Positions 37,242 to 45,245 of a stretch of 64,000 nt of DNA are shown piece by piece. The notes below the pieces were generated by a model. It searched no databases. It saw only the letters and a program-made list of their open reading frames with translations, and was not told the origin of the DNA. The stretch lies in NCBI RefSeq assembly GCF_900199725.1, contig NZ_LT904902.1, positions 1,045,401 through 1,109,400 of the forward strand, written 5' to 3'. Position 1 is the stretch's first letter, and each line of letters starts with the position of its first letter. The position numbers and the translations under genes are program-made. This stretch comes from Cytobacillus massiliigabonensis (GTDB lineage Bacteria > Bacillota > Bacilli > Bacillales > Cytobacillaceae).

Positions 37242-37970
37242 ATGAGTCCAAAGCGATCCGCAATTTCTGTAATTACTGTACTTCTTATGTGTATTTTAGT
37301 GCCTTGCACAGCCCATGCAGCTAAACAATCGGGCAATAATGGCAGTATGAATTTCGATATTGACTTAACAGGTTATCAGCTCTACGGATTTGGTGATTTT
37401 AATCAGCTAGGCTATAAAATAACACCACTTGCACAATTATATTTTACAATTATTCAGCTGGAAGAAGAATGGATGGATGAACCACGACTATATATCAAGG
37501 GGAACAAAGGATATGTTCACATTTGGAAAGAAGATGGCACGAATATACTTTATATTGTTGAAAAACAAACAAGTGGGCCATTAAAAGATATGTGGAAAAT
37601 TGTTGATGTTAAAAGAAAGGAAATGAACCGAATACCAGTTCCAAAACAATTGCTTAAAGAAGCATTGATTGAACGTTTAGTAGACCCCATAAGTCATGCG
37701 ATTGAAACCTATTATAAACCAAAACTGTGGGATCGGGGATTCGAGAAAATCCTGAAAATAGAGAGAGATGAATCAAATTTCAACTTAAATGTAACAGTGC
37801 AAGTTCAAACCTTTGAGGGAGCACATAATCCGCCTTATGGTGAAGAAACAATGACATTTCAAATTAGAGGCAGCCAAATTAAGGTTGTCGATTATAAACA
37901 TAGAGACATTCCAGAAGAAGAATGGACAAAGATAGAATTAAGAAATCATCCTTATAAGAAAACAAACTAA
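37242..37970 (+). CDS. Secreted DUF3888-like protein
   Basis: 242 residues from the ATG at 37242 (8 nt after GGAGGT; an ATG two codons earlier is too close). A signal peptide runs to about residue 28 (LMCILVPCTAHAA). The C-terminal half has VDPISHAIETYYKPKLWDRG and VQVQTFEGAHNPPYGEETMT, a pattern I associate with DUF3888. Function unknown. A shared terminator separates it from the converging gene. Confidence 0.7.
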   Translation: MSPKRSAISVITVLLMCILVPCTAHAAKQSGNNGSMNFDIDLTGYQLYGFGDFNQLGYKITPLAQLYFTIIQLEEEWMDEPRLYIKGNKGYVHIWKEDGTNILYIVEKQTSGPLKDMWKIVDVKRKEMNRIPVPKQLLKEALIERLVDPISHAIETYYKPKLWDRGFEKILKIERDESNFNLNVTVQVQTFEGAHNPPYGEETMTFQIRGSQIKVVDYKHRDIPEEEWTKIELRNHPYKKTN

Positions 37971-38010
37971 ACTTCCTCATTTAATATAAGTAAAATAGGA
38001 TACAAACTAT

Positions 38011-38046
38011 AAAAAAGAGTGAACCATTACCGCTCACTCTTTTTTA
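38011..38046. terminator. Bidirectional terminator between converging genes
   Basis: AAAAAAGAGTGA and TCACTCTTTTTT form a 12-bp stem around an 11-nt loop, with A and T runs on both sides. It serves the DUF3888-like gene (+) and the membrane gene at 38059 (-). Confidence 0.85.
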
Positions 38047-38058
38047 TACAACTATAAG

Positions 38059-39321
38059 TTATGTATTAGAAATTGAACGTTGAGGCATAATGACGAAACC
38101 CATTGCCCGCCGTGATTTAAGAATATTAATCAATTGATTCTGAAGAGAGGCATTGCATGTTACCTCTATAATAACCTCACTTTTACGGTTTGCTAGGATT
38201 TTTATCTTCCTTTTACTAACCGCTAATTCGATTATCAATCCTAAGAAAAAGCCACCTGCTAAACCTAACAGCCCCCAAATGATTGGTCCCCAGTCCCAAA
38301 TGAAACCATAAATTGCACCCAAAACCGCAAAGATCGTTCCGCCCATCATAGCCCCATCCAGAACACTTCTCCCATCTACACGATCAATCGTGTCCAGGAT
38401 ATGAATTTGCGTGTCAAGATTTTCTAAAGGCAATGCCACGATATTCTGCGGGGGCACTCCCAACTTTTCAATATCATGGATAATCATTTCCACAAAGGGC
38501 GAATGGTCAATTGCTGCGATTATTTTTGTTGGATTTTCTTCTATTGTGATTGGCTGTGTCAAGCTTGCATCCCTCACTCTAAGAAATCGTATTTGCTCAA
38601 TATCGAATAATGTATTGTTTTCAGTAACCGATACATATGCCTGATAGATTGCAAAAGCGTACATAGAAGGCAAGAATAAAAACCATTGCCAATCTACAAA
38701 AGCAGTTACTTTATCAAAATCCCCTAGAAATGAATGGAGAAAGGTTCGAACAGCCGCTGCCCGATGGCAAACATATATCCACCAAGCCAAAATAAATGTG
38801 CCAACAACTGTACTGCCTCCATATAATTGACCCAGCCCTGGAGTAAAAGCGGACCAGATCAAACCCACCAATGGACTTTTTTTATCCAGCATGACTACAT
38901 CAAAAAAGCTAACATCTGAAGGTGTGACGGGTGCATCTTCAATTTCAGCCAAAACGTGGCTTTTTTTGATTTCTACCGCACAGCGATAACTGTCCCAGAT
39001 GCTATATACGTATACTGCCACATAAAGCAAAGCCCAATCCTGATTTAATATCGCCTTCGCCTCATCAAACCTGCCGAGAAAGGAGAAGGCAATCGCCATG
39101 TTTAGATGGGACAGGTTGTTTACCACAAGCTCCCAGATTATAAGAATCAAACCATGAAGATACTTACCTATGAACATGTGCCCAAAACCAGGAAAAGCAG
39201 CAGACCACCATGCCGCAATCCAAGGAGTACGGGGATATACCGAATTGGTCCCAAATACTGATATTTTTCCTTTAGAATAGCGGGGCTTTATGCTAGCTGA
39301 CTCAAACTTCTGATGCGGCAT
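38059..39321 (-). CDS. Membrane protein with two TM2-like repeats and a glycine zipper
   Basis: 420 residues; GAAGGAGAG precedes the ATG. Two related membrane units carry PGFGHMFIGKYLHGL (about 45-60) and TPGLGQLYGGSTVVG (about 165-180), the PGxGxxYxG pattern of TM2 domains. A soluble region (about 265-320) with an IHDIEKLGVPPQNIVALPLE stretch follows, then a glycine-rich hairpin GAIYGFIWDWGPIIWGLLGL. The soluble part resembles small stress or channel-regulator domains. Function unknown. Confidence 0.7.
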   Translation of the reverse strand: MPHQKFESASIKPRYSKGKISVFGTNSVYPRTPWIAAWWSAAFPGFGHMFIGKYLHGLILIIWELVVNNLSHLNMAIAFSFLGRFDEAKAILNQDWALLYVAVYVYSIWDSYRCAVEIKKSHVLAEIEDAPVTPSDVSFFDVVMLDKKSPLVGLIWSAFTPGLGQLYGGSTVVGTFILAWWIYVCHRAAAVRTFLHSFLGDFDKVTAFVDWQWFLFLPSMYAFAIYQAYVSVTENNTLFDIEQIRFLRVRDASLTQPITIEENPTKIIAAIDHSPFVEMIIHDIEKLGVPPQNIVALPLENLDTQIHILDTIDRVDGRSVLDGAMMGGTIFAVLGAIYGFIWDWGPIIWGLLGLAGGFFLGLIIELAVSKRKIKILANRKSEVIIEVTCNASLQNQLINILKSRRAMGFVIMPQRSISNT

Positions 39322-39439
39322 AGATCATGCTCTCCTTCGGCTCCATCTCCTTTAATAATCTTACCAGCAATTACCTATATTATTCGGCTGCCCTAGCAAA
39401 TCTTACCTTGTTATTCATTAATTGCGTAGTGTGGAATTT

Positions 39440-39629
39440 AATAGGCGGAGAATTTCCGGCTAATGTATGAAAAGGAAGCTTAAGAAGCAGAAATAAGCGG
39501 AATATTTCCGGTTAACTCCTATAAATAAGACAAATTCCAGCACTTTTTGATACATTAAGCGGAAAAACTCCCCTTATTTTTAAGGAAATATCGGTATTTC
39601 CCAATTTAAACGGAATTTTTCCGTTTATT
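39440..39629. repeat. Composite repeat of four GCGGAA/TTCCGC palindromes, inverted copy
   Basis: Palindromic units begin at about 39440, 39492, 39554 and 39607 (spacings 52, 62, 53), for example TAAGCGGAATATTTCCGGTTA and TAAACGGAATTTTTCCGTTTA. The array mirrors 14941-15130. It fills the gap between the TM2-like gene and the CBO0543 gene. Confidence 0.72.
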
Positions 39630-39708
39630 TTCAAACACAGTAAAAGCAACAGCCTATTTTATTAAAACTCTGGCACTGTACCAAAAAGAAGAGCGCAATT
39701 CTTTTTCT

Positions 39709-40191
39709 TCATGAATTGCACCCATTTATGAAACTTTGCTTTTCAATGTTACAGACCCATTTATAATAAAATAAAACTGCAGTTAACAAAACAGGGTTAA
39801 CCAATAATGAATACCAAATACGCCACCAGCCATGACGAAAATATCCCCAAGGTTCAGGTAATAACGAAATTAATTCATATAATGTAATAGCTAGTACCCA
39901 GCATAGTATATAAAGTATTTGTTTATAAAATAATTGCTTAAATGGATACCAATTTAAAAATATAATATTAACAGGCGGAATTAGTACAGTGAAGGCGGGA
40001 AGAACCCACCAATTAATTTCTTTCGTAAAGTACCAGTAACCATGGTATTTAAAGTCTATATAAGTCTCAGTAACCGCCTGGAAAGCGATTGTAAACGTCC
40101 ATATATGCAGCAGCTGATTTTTGTTTAGCCGTTTATTGGTTGTAAAAGCAAATAAATTAAAAAGAATAATCACAATAATAAATCCGATCAT
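39709..40191 (-). CDS. CBO0543 family membrane protein
   Basis: 160 residues with five helices. It has the pattern of this family: IWTFTIAFQAVTETYIDFKY near 30-49, GYWYF, then IPPVNIIFLNWYPF near 90 and a Trp-rich GYFRHGWWRIWYSLLVNPV near 115-135. These proteins are common in spore-forming Firmicutes and have no known function. The ribosome site is AAAGGATG. Confidence 0.72.
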   Translation of the reverse strand: MIGFIIVIILFNLFAFTTNKRLNKNQLLHIWTFTIAFQAVTETYIDFKYHGYWYFTKEINWWVLPAFTVLIPPVNIIFLNWYPFKQLFYKQILYILCWVLAITLYELISLLPEPWGYFRHGWWRIWYSLLVNPVLLTAVLFYYKWVCNIEKQSFINGCNS

Positions 40192-40245
40192 CGAAAAAAT
40201 ACATCCTTTTTAATAAATAGCTTTTTCAACCACATCTCTAATTAT

Positions 40246-40689
40246 TCATTCTTCCGATAGTATCAGCTCTCTTAGCTTCTTTGTCATTTGTGGAGAAGTG
40301 AGATAAACGGAGTCATCAGTTATATACATGAATGTGCTTTTTTCATTTTCTTTTCCCAGCCATAAATGAATGCCATGTGTTGGGAGTTCCCCTTCGTCTG
40401 ATTCGTATTCCACCATTACATCATACTCAGGTTCAGATATATCAGCCTTTCCGGGCTGTTTAACAGATGTTGTTATTGCCTTTTCAAATATATTTAAAGA
40501 TTTCTTATCCTTGAAGGATAAGAAAATATCTTCATTCATTTCTCCAAATCCGTTTGATTTTGCTATTTTTACTTCAGAAACTTTTTCATCTAAAAGAACC
40601 ATTGTTTCTGCTTGATCTGTTTGACAAGCGGCCATTGTAATTGCCGCACATATAATTGATAAGATTGAAAATATCACTTTCTTGCTCAT
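40246..40689 (-). CDS. YhfM-like lipoprotein
   Basis: 147 residues. The signal MSKKVIFSILSIICAAITMA ends at a lipobox Cys (AAC). The mature domain, VKIAKSNGFGEMNEDIFLSF followed by FEKAITTSVKQPGKADISEP, EYDV and HLWLGKE, resembles B. subtilis YhfM. It would be anchored to the outer face of the membrane. GAAGGAGGAG precedes the ATG. Function unknown. Confidence 0.72.
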   Translation of the reverse strand: MSKKVIFSILSIICAAITMAACQTDQAETMVLLDEKVSEVKIAKSNGFGEMNEDIFLSFKDKKSLNIFEKAITTSVKQPGKADISEPEYDVMVEYESDEGELPTHGIHLWLGKENEKSTFMYITDDSVYLTSPQMTKKLRELILSEE

Positions 40690-40749
40690 GCTGCTCCTCC
40701 TTCAATAATGTTAACCGCTCTAGCTGCTAATCAGCCCGTCCCTTCTGCT

Positions 40750-40938
40750 CTACTTTGATCTATTCTTGCGATATGTCTTATGAATATAAATCATCATAAA
40801 GCTAAGTATGAGAGCACATATACCATTAAACCACACTAATCTTGTATTTGTTTCCCAGTGGATTACGATCTGGCCGATTATGGTGATTAATAAAATGAAT
40901 AATAATGCGAACATCCAATTAGATTGAATGGTTTTCAT
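40750..40938 (-). CDS. Small two-helix membrane protein
   Basis: 62 residues: helices at about 8-27 (WMFALLFILLITIIGQIVIH) and 34-53 (WFNGICALILSFMMIYIH), then a basic tail YRKNRSK. The ribosome site is weak (AAAGTGGTG at some distance). No family recognised. Confidence 0.5.
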   Translation of the reverse strand: MKTIQSNWMFALLFILLITIIGQIVIHWETNTRLVWFNGICALILSFMMIYIHKTYRKNRSK

Positions 40939-41054
40939 AGTTGCTGCACCACTTTCTTTAATCTGCTGTTTTTATGTTATGACCTTGTTGCATCAAGATT
41001 TTCAACGAATTCTAATATATAATAAAAGAACACTACTTATTGGAGGGGCTGCAC

Positions 41055-41099
41055 TTGAACCTTCTTATTCGATTTCCTGCCATCAGGCTTTGCCTGTAA
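41055..41099 (+). CDS. 14-residue leader peptide ahead of the CxCxxC protein gene
   Basis: A TTG at 41055, exactly 8 nt after GGAGG (41042-41046), opens the peptide MNLLIRFPAIRLCL and a TAA. The ribosome site is stronger than that of the downstream gene. The end of the peptide frame contains CAGGC-TTT-GCCTG, a small hairpin. The layout, with a short well-translated frame followed 13 nt later by a hairpin that hides the next ribosome site, is that of translational attenuators such as erm leaders. The peptide has no canonical +X+ arrest motif. Confidence 0.5.
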   Translation: MNLLIRFPAIRLCL

Positions 41100-41111
41100 T
41101 TGTCTAATTTT

Positions 41112-41151
41112 CTCCTGGGGGACTTTTATGGGCTAAGCCATTCCCAAGGAG
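41112..41151 (+). promoter_or_regulatory. Hairpin that sequesters the ribosome site of the next gene
   Basis: CTCCTGGGGGA (41112-41122) pairs with TTCCCAAGGAG (41141-41151) over 10 of 11 positions, and ATGG/CCAT adds an inner stem. AAGGAG in the 3' arm is the ribosome site of the GTG at 41163, so translation should be blocked until the stem opens. Confidence 0.6.
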
Positions 41152-41162
41152 TGTGATGGCAA

Positions 41163-41423
41163 GTGAAACCGCATCAAAAAAATCGAAATCGTGCTTATTA
41201 TCGGCACCACCGAAACAGAATCATTCAACGCAAAACAAAGATTGCCAAACAATCTGGATGGCACTCTCGCTTCACAGGATATTTTGCAAAAGGGAAAGTA
41301 CACTGTTCCTGCTGGATGTGTACACAGAAAACAAACAGAAATGGATTTCCTCATTCACAAGTCATGCAATTGGAACGTTTAGAAAGTCAGCTATGTGAGT
41401 ATTTGAATGAAAGGGAGTATTAA
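41163..41423 (+). CDS. Small basic protein with a CxCxxC motif
   Basis: 86 residues from a GTG at 41163. The N-terminus is highly basic, MKPHQKNRNRAYYRHHRNRI then IQRKTKIAK, followed by FAKGKVHCSCWMCTQKTNRN (CxCxxC near residue 49), a possible metal knuckle. Similar short proteins with an RNRAxxRxHR start and a GKxxCSCxxC motif occur as hypothetical proteins in Firmicutes. The composition suits binding to RNA or ribosomes, but that is inference. Two other frames here are also open over this span; this one has the conserved-looking protein. A terminator follows the stop. Confidence 0.65.
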   Translation: MKPHQKNRNRAYYRHHRNRIIQRKTKIAKQSGWHSRFTGYFAKGKVHCSCWMCTQKTNRNGFPHSQVMQLERLESQLCEYLNEREY

Positions 41424-41432
41424 TCTTTAACC

Positions 41433-41465
41433 GTGCAGGGGATGTAACTTCTCCTGCATCTTTAT
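41433..41465 (+). terminator. Terminator after the CxCxxC protein gene
   Basis: TGCAGGGGA and TCTCCTGCA pair around an 8-nt loop, followed by TCTTTATTAT. Confidence 0.7.
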
Positions 41466-41523
41466 TATCTGTCTGGACACTCATCCGTACCTAATAAAAA
41501 TATAAGCCTTTAAACGGAGTTGT

Positions 41524-42093
41524 TTAGACAATTGTATTTGGAGATACAAAAAGTTTATACATTAAACTTTCCTCATCAATAGATTTTGCAATATCAAACG
41601 CTTCCTGCTGATTTTTTTTGTTGTTAATCATCTCGTACATAAATCGAATCACAAACATTAACGATGAATTCCCATCAATATAATCGTCTGGTGCTATGTA
41701 AGAATGACAGCCACATTCCAGGAATGCATTCGCTAATTTTTCTTCTCCTAACGTACACCCGCTTGCTATGACTTTTATATTTTTTAAATTTGTATATCTC
41801 TTTACATCATGACAGTCAAAAAACTCTCCTCTTGGTTCATCAGGCTCATAGACTTCTTCTCCCAATTCCGGCATACATAATCTCCCCTCATCTCCATGAA
41901 ACGCCAGAATTAAATAATCACAACTTTTATCCAGCTCTTCACCAGATAAGACATCAATTAGATCATTAGGTCTCCCAATCCAATGTACTGTAACCTTTGC
42001 GCCAAAATATTCAAGTGTTGATCGCAAAGCAAATGCCTCCATATCACAATTAGGTCCAACAGCTAATGTAATATATAACTCTGGTCTGCTCAC
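41524..42093 (-). CDS. Caspase-like (clan CD) cysteine peptidase-like protein
   Basis: 189 residues. The pattern is of a minimal caspase fold: a first strand LYITLAVGPN, then YLILAFHGDEG near residue 62 (catalytic His followed by Gly) and NIKVIASGCTLGEEKLANAF near 107 (catalytic Cys after a hydrophobic strand). The next strand CGCHSYIAPDDYIDGNSSLM is also typical. Only the peptidase core is present; there is no death-type or repeat domain. Substrate unknown. It is the last of four same-strand genes (DUF1835, DUF5071, DUF4275, this one). Confidence 0.6.
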   Translation of the reverse strand: MSRPELYITLAVGPNCDMEAFALRSTLEYFGAKVTVHWIGRPNDLIDVLSGEELDKSCDYLILAFHGDEGRLCMPELGEEVYEPDEPRGEFFDCHDVKRYTNLKNIKVIASGCTLGEEKLANAFLECGCHSYIAPDDYIDGNSSLMFVIRFMYEMINNKKNQQEAFDIAKSIDEESLMYKLFVSPNTIV

Positions 42094-42138
42094 TTTCTCT
42101 CACTTCCTTGCTTCAAAAATTTTTGTAATGAATAAGTG

Positions 42139-42570
42139 CTAATCAATCTCTTTTCTATTGAAATAAGGACCACACCAGCCTGTTTCATGGGTTCTGACAT
42201 ACGTCCACTTAAACTCTTTATCTACAACATACACATCTTCTTCATTTGAAAAATCATCTGCATTTAATAACGATGCATTTTCAAGAATCAAAGCATCATT
42301 TGAGTGCTGATAAAAAACATAACAGAATTTCTTTCCTTCTTTGTTAAATGCTATATCAGCTTGGTTGTCTTTCAAGCAATTCTTTTTTTCATAACTAAAT
42401 ATGTGCCATAAATAGTCTTCAAGAAAAATAGATTGCTTTTCCCTATTATCAAGATGATTGGCAAAATTGTCTTCCCATTGCTTCCGCAAATACGTTCCCC
42501 ACTTAGGTATTTCAGTTATCTTTACTTTTTTCTTTTTTAGCAAGGATATTAAATCCATCATCGTTTCCAA
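42139..42570 (-). CDS. DUF4275 family protein
   Basis: 143 residues with the family pattern: LKKKKVKITEIPKWGTYLRK, WEDNFANHL, YLWHIFSYEKKNCL, ADIAFNKEGKKFCYVFYQHS and TYVRTHETGWCGPYF. Between IFLED and YLWHIF it seems a few residues shorter than relatives I recall. The start may be the TTG at 42570 or an ATG four codons on. It lies 46 nt before the caspase-like gene and is probably cotranscribed. Function unknown. Confidence 0.7.
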   Translation of the reverse strand: METMMDLISLLKKKKVKITEIPKWGTYLRKQWEDNFANHLDNREKQSIFLEDYLWHIFSYEKKNCLKDNQADIAFNKEGKKFCYVFYQHSNDALILENASLLNADDFSNEEDVYVVDKEFKWTYVRTHETGWCGPYFNRKEID

Positions 42571-42648
42571 AACAGCACCTACCTGCTATATATTAGTCAG
42601 AGTACCCTCTGATTTTTATATGTTTTACCATTATTCTTAACTCCGCAT

Positions 42649-43038
42649 TCATCCAATCGTCCGTAAAATCTCCCTTGCTATTTCATCAAGCTCTTCTAAT
42701 TTTTCCCCTGCTGTAGGACTTTCAACAAGTCTTGTTAATTCAGCTTTTAAATGCTTCCTCATATCTTCTGGCAACTTTTTGGCCAATATGATTAAACACC
42801 AATATTTCCACACATCATCATTTGTGGCTAATACCTCTTTAATAAGCGGAACCAGTTCATTTGGAAATGTTAAAAGCAGCTCTGCAACCTCTCTAGCAAT
42901 CGGCCAATTCATATCCTGAATCCATTCCATTAAATCTGGCAGCAAGGGCAAGAGTGCTGTTCGTTCCATTTGCTTTAATTGATGCACTCGATCAAAGTCA
43001 TGCTTATCCGTTGGCAGGTAATCCTCGTAACTATTCAT
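42649..43038 (-). CDS. DUF5071 (HEAT-like) protein
   Basis: 129 residues: PTDKHDFDRVHQL, LPDLMEWIQDMNWPIAREVA, ELLLTFPNELVPLIKEVL and VWKYWCLIILAKKLPEDM form a short alpha-helical, HEAT-like solenoid typical of DUF5071. The GAGGGGG site lies just before the ATG. It starts 10 nt after the DUF1835 gene and is probably in the same operon. Function unknown. Confidence 0.75.
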   Translation of the reverse strand: MNSYEDYLPTDKHDFDRVHQLKQMERTALLPLLPDLMEWIQDMNWPIAREVAELLLTFPNELVPLIKEVLATNDDVWKYWCLIILAKKLPEDMRKHLKAELTRLVESPTAGEKLEELDEIAREILRTIG

Positions 43039-43047
43039 ATTGCCCCC

Positions 43048-44103
43048 TCACTGCTTTAGCCGTACACTGTAATACCGCATCGCTTTCAAATTCCCTTCCA
43101 TTTCAAAAACGCCTTTTTCAATTAGCTTTCTTAGCCGATACTCGAAAAATGAATCCCCCATATATTGGTCTAAATGCCCGATCACTTCTCCTATTAACCT
43201 AGCAGATTTCATAAATACTTCAGGTTCTTTTGCACGTTCTCGGTTAATCTGAAGTTTCTTTGCCATATTGATCATATACTGGTCGTAATAGTCTTCTCTG
43301 ACACTCTTTATCTTTTCATTTTGCCAAATTCGCAAAGTTTCCTCGGTTTCTGCAAGTGCTGCCCACTCTTCTACAAGTGCCTTCCTTTCCTCTTTTGACA
43401 AAGATGCATTCAATTTACTTTCTTCGTAAATAACTTGTAATTTTTCTGGAATGATTTCTCCAGTCTTTATCGCCATGTATTCGATATCAGGCCGATTAAA
43501 TTTTCCCGCAAACATTTTTGTTGAATTAATCACTTTGATGTCATTCATTTTATTCTTTAGTATGTGCAGAACATATCGAAGTCCTGTTTGTTCATGGGCA
43601 TTTTCAGCCACCCATATGGTTATCGGCACATCCTCTGGAATAGAATCGATCTGGTCCAACGTTTCATAAAATTTTTTTTGATAATCTCGAAAATCATCAT
43701 GTTCGTCATTCATGACCTTTTGCATAAAATCAAATCTAACTTGCTGTCCTGCCTTTTCATGCAGCTTCCAGACTGGACCAACCGAGAACATGTACCAAAA
43801 GGAAATGACCTTTTCACTTTTAGATACACCCATTTGCTTTAAAGCATATTTTAAAGAACCTGCAGGAGAATCACCGAAAAGAATATGGATCATATGAAGA
43901 TTCCCTTCTTGGCTCCTTTCTGTCCGTGCCCTTGCTATTTCGAAAACCGTTTCATATATATTTTCAATATCACTTACAAACTCTGTCTCCGAATACTTTG
44001 TTTCTCGCAAAAGGTTCATTCTTAGAAGGACGTGAAAGAGCAGTGATTTCGCTTCCTCTTCTGGCAGTTCCTTGATCGCCTTTTTCAACTTTTCTATTTC
44101 CAT
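43048..44103 (-). CDS. DUF1835/DUF3658 domain protein
   Basis: 351 residues. An N-terminal helical segment (1-65) precedes DUF1835 (about 70-195: MIHILFGDSPAGSLKYALKQ, VISFWYMFSVGPVWKLHEKA, VPITIWVAENAHEQTGLRYV). The C-terminal part (about 255-350) has the DUF3658-like IRE/MAKKLQINRERAKEPEVFMK helix and a winged RKLIEKGVFEMEGNLKAMRY end. A nucleotide-related fold is suspected for the family, but no activity is established. GGAGGAAC precedes the ATG. First gene of the four-gene cluster. Confidence 0.82.
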   Translation of the reverse strand: MEIEKLKKAIKELPEEEAKSLLFHVLLRMNLLRETKYSETEFVSDIENIYETVFEIARARTERSQEGNLHMIHILFGDSPAGSLKYALKQMGVSKSEKVISFWYMFSVGPVWKLHEKAGQQVRFDFMQKVMNDEHDDFRDYQKKFYETLDQIDSIPEDVPITIWVAENAHEQTGLRYVLHILKNKMNDIKVINSTKMFAGKFNRPDIEYMAIKTGEIIPEKLQVIYEESKLNASLSKEERKALVEEWAALAETEETLRIWQNEKIKSVREDYYDQYMINMAKKLQINRERAKEPEVFMKSARLIGEVIGHLDQYMGDSFFEYRLRKLIEKGVFEMEGNLKAMRYYSVRLKQ

Positions 44104-44242
44104 ACACTGTTCCTCCTGAATATCCCCTATTATCTTAAATCTATCGGTAAAATCAATCTATTAATTATTATTTTATGTTATTATTTGGTATTAAGAAAGT
44201 CATATGTAAAATACTTCAAAATACATACCGAGGTGTTGTTTT

Positions 44243-44992
44243 GTGGAGGAAAATCAATATATAAGAGGCATACAACTGAAACGTGACAGCATCGCTTCTT
44301 TTAATCACTATCCCTTTCATTTGCCAAGCATTAAGACATTGGATGAACTATCCTTTCATCCAAACGTCACCTATTTCGTTGGCGAAAATGGAATGGGTAA
44401 ATCAACGTTATTAGAAGCGATTGCGATTGCTGCTGGATTTAATCCAGAAGGAGGCTCATTAAATTTTAATTTTACTACCTTTAATTCGCACTCTCCGCTG
44501 GACAAGTATATTAAGCTGATCAAAGGGGTTGAAAGGCCGCAGGATGGATTTTTCCTTCGTGCAGAGACCTTTTATAATGTAGCAACAAACATAGAAGAAT
44601 TAGACAGGGAACCAGCACCTGGACCCAAAATTATTGAATCATTCGGAGGCGTATCCCTTCATGAGCAATCACATGGAGAGTCCTTTTGGGCAACATTTGT
44701 GAATCGTTTTCGCGGAAACGGCATTTATCTATTAGATGAACCGGAGGCTGCCTTATCCCCTTTAAGACAGCTATCCATGTTAGCCCATATTCATGAATTA
44801 GTCCATCAAAATTCGCAATTTATTATTGCTACCCATTCACCAATCGTCATGTCCTATCCGAATGCTAAAATTATCGAACTGACAGAGGAAGGGGCAAAAG
44901 AAACATCGCTTGAAGAAACAAATCATTATAGCATCATGAAGCAATTTTTTGATAACAGAGACAGATTGCTTCATCATTTATTGGATCAATAG
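44243..44992 (+). CDS. AAA/SMC-type ATPase
   Basis: 249 residues from a GTG with GAGGTG upstream. Walker A is VGENGMGKSTLLE near 47-59, Walker B is GIYLLDEPEAALSP near 160-173, and IIATHSPIVM is the switch His. It is a compact ABC-ATPase-like ATPase of the AAA_21 kind, lacking a long coiled coil. Related proteins act in repair or are of unknown role. It is divergent from the DUF1835 cluster. Confidence 0.85.
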   Translation: MEENQYIRGIQLKRDSIASFNHYPFHLPSIKTLDELSFHPNVTYFVGENGMGKSTLLEAIAIAAGFNPEGGSLNFNFTTFNSHSPLDKYIKLIKGVERPQDGFFLRAETFYNVATNIEELDREPAPGPKIIESFGGVSLHEQSHGESFWATFVNRFRGNGIYLLDEPEAALSPLRQLSMLAHIHELVHQNSQFIIATHSPIVMSYPNAKIIELTEEGAKETSLEETNHYSIMKQFFDNRDRLLHHLLDQ

Positions 44993-45006
44993 CCTATAGT
45001 TATCCT

Positions 45007-45056
45007 ATTCAGCCTGTCATTTTCTGCATTTGCTTATCTGCAGGCTGAATTTTTTC
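45007..45056 (+). terminator. Terminator after the ATPase gene
   Basis: ATTCAGCCTG (45007-45016) and CAGGCTGAAT (45041-45050) pair perfectly, and TTTTT follows. Confidence 0.75.
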
Positions 45057-45085
45057 TTCACTGTTTTTCCTTTGCTTAGCTAAGG

Positions 45086-45217
45086 TCACCCAAAGGTTAA
45101 GAAATCCTTTAAAAATTGAGCAATCATATTGCCTGCAAAAAACTTTCCAGCGATAATAGCTCCCGCAAATACGATCCCCATTACAATGCCAAGCGTTTGT
45201 TTTTTTGAATCAAGCAT
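45086..45217 (-). CDS. Small membrane protein
   Basis: 43 residues from the ATG at 45217, after GGAAGG. One helix, LGIVMGIVFAGAIIAGKFFA, follows a MLDSKKQ head, with NMIAQFLKDFLTFG at the end. A longer frame to 45277 has no ribosome site of its own. It is just downstream of the AraC-like gene and could be coexpressed with it. Function unknown. Confidence 0.55.
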   Translation of the reverse strand: MLDSKKQTLGIVMGIVFAGAIIAGKFFAGNMIAQFLKDFLTFG

Positions 45218-45245
45218 ATCCATCCTTCCTTTCAAAAACTGTTCA

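Noticed and set aside
41133..41398. Three other overlapping frames in the CxCxxC gene region
   Set aside because: Only the frame at 41163-41423 gives a protein with a conserved-looking pattern; the others have no matching ribosome site or motifs.
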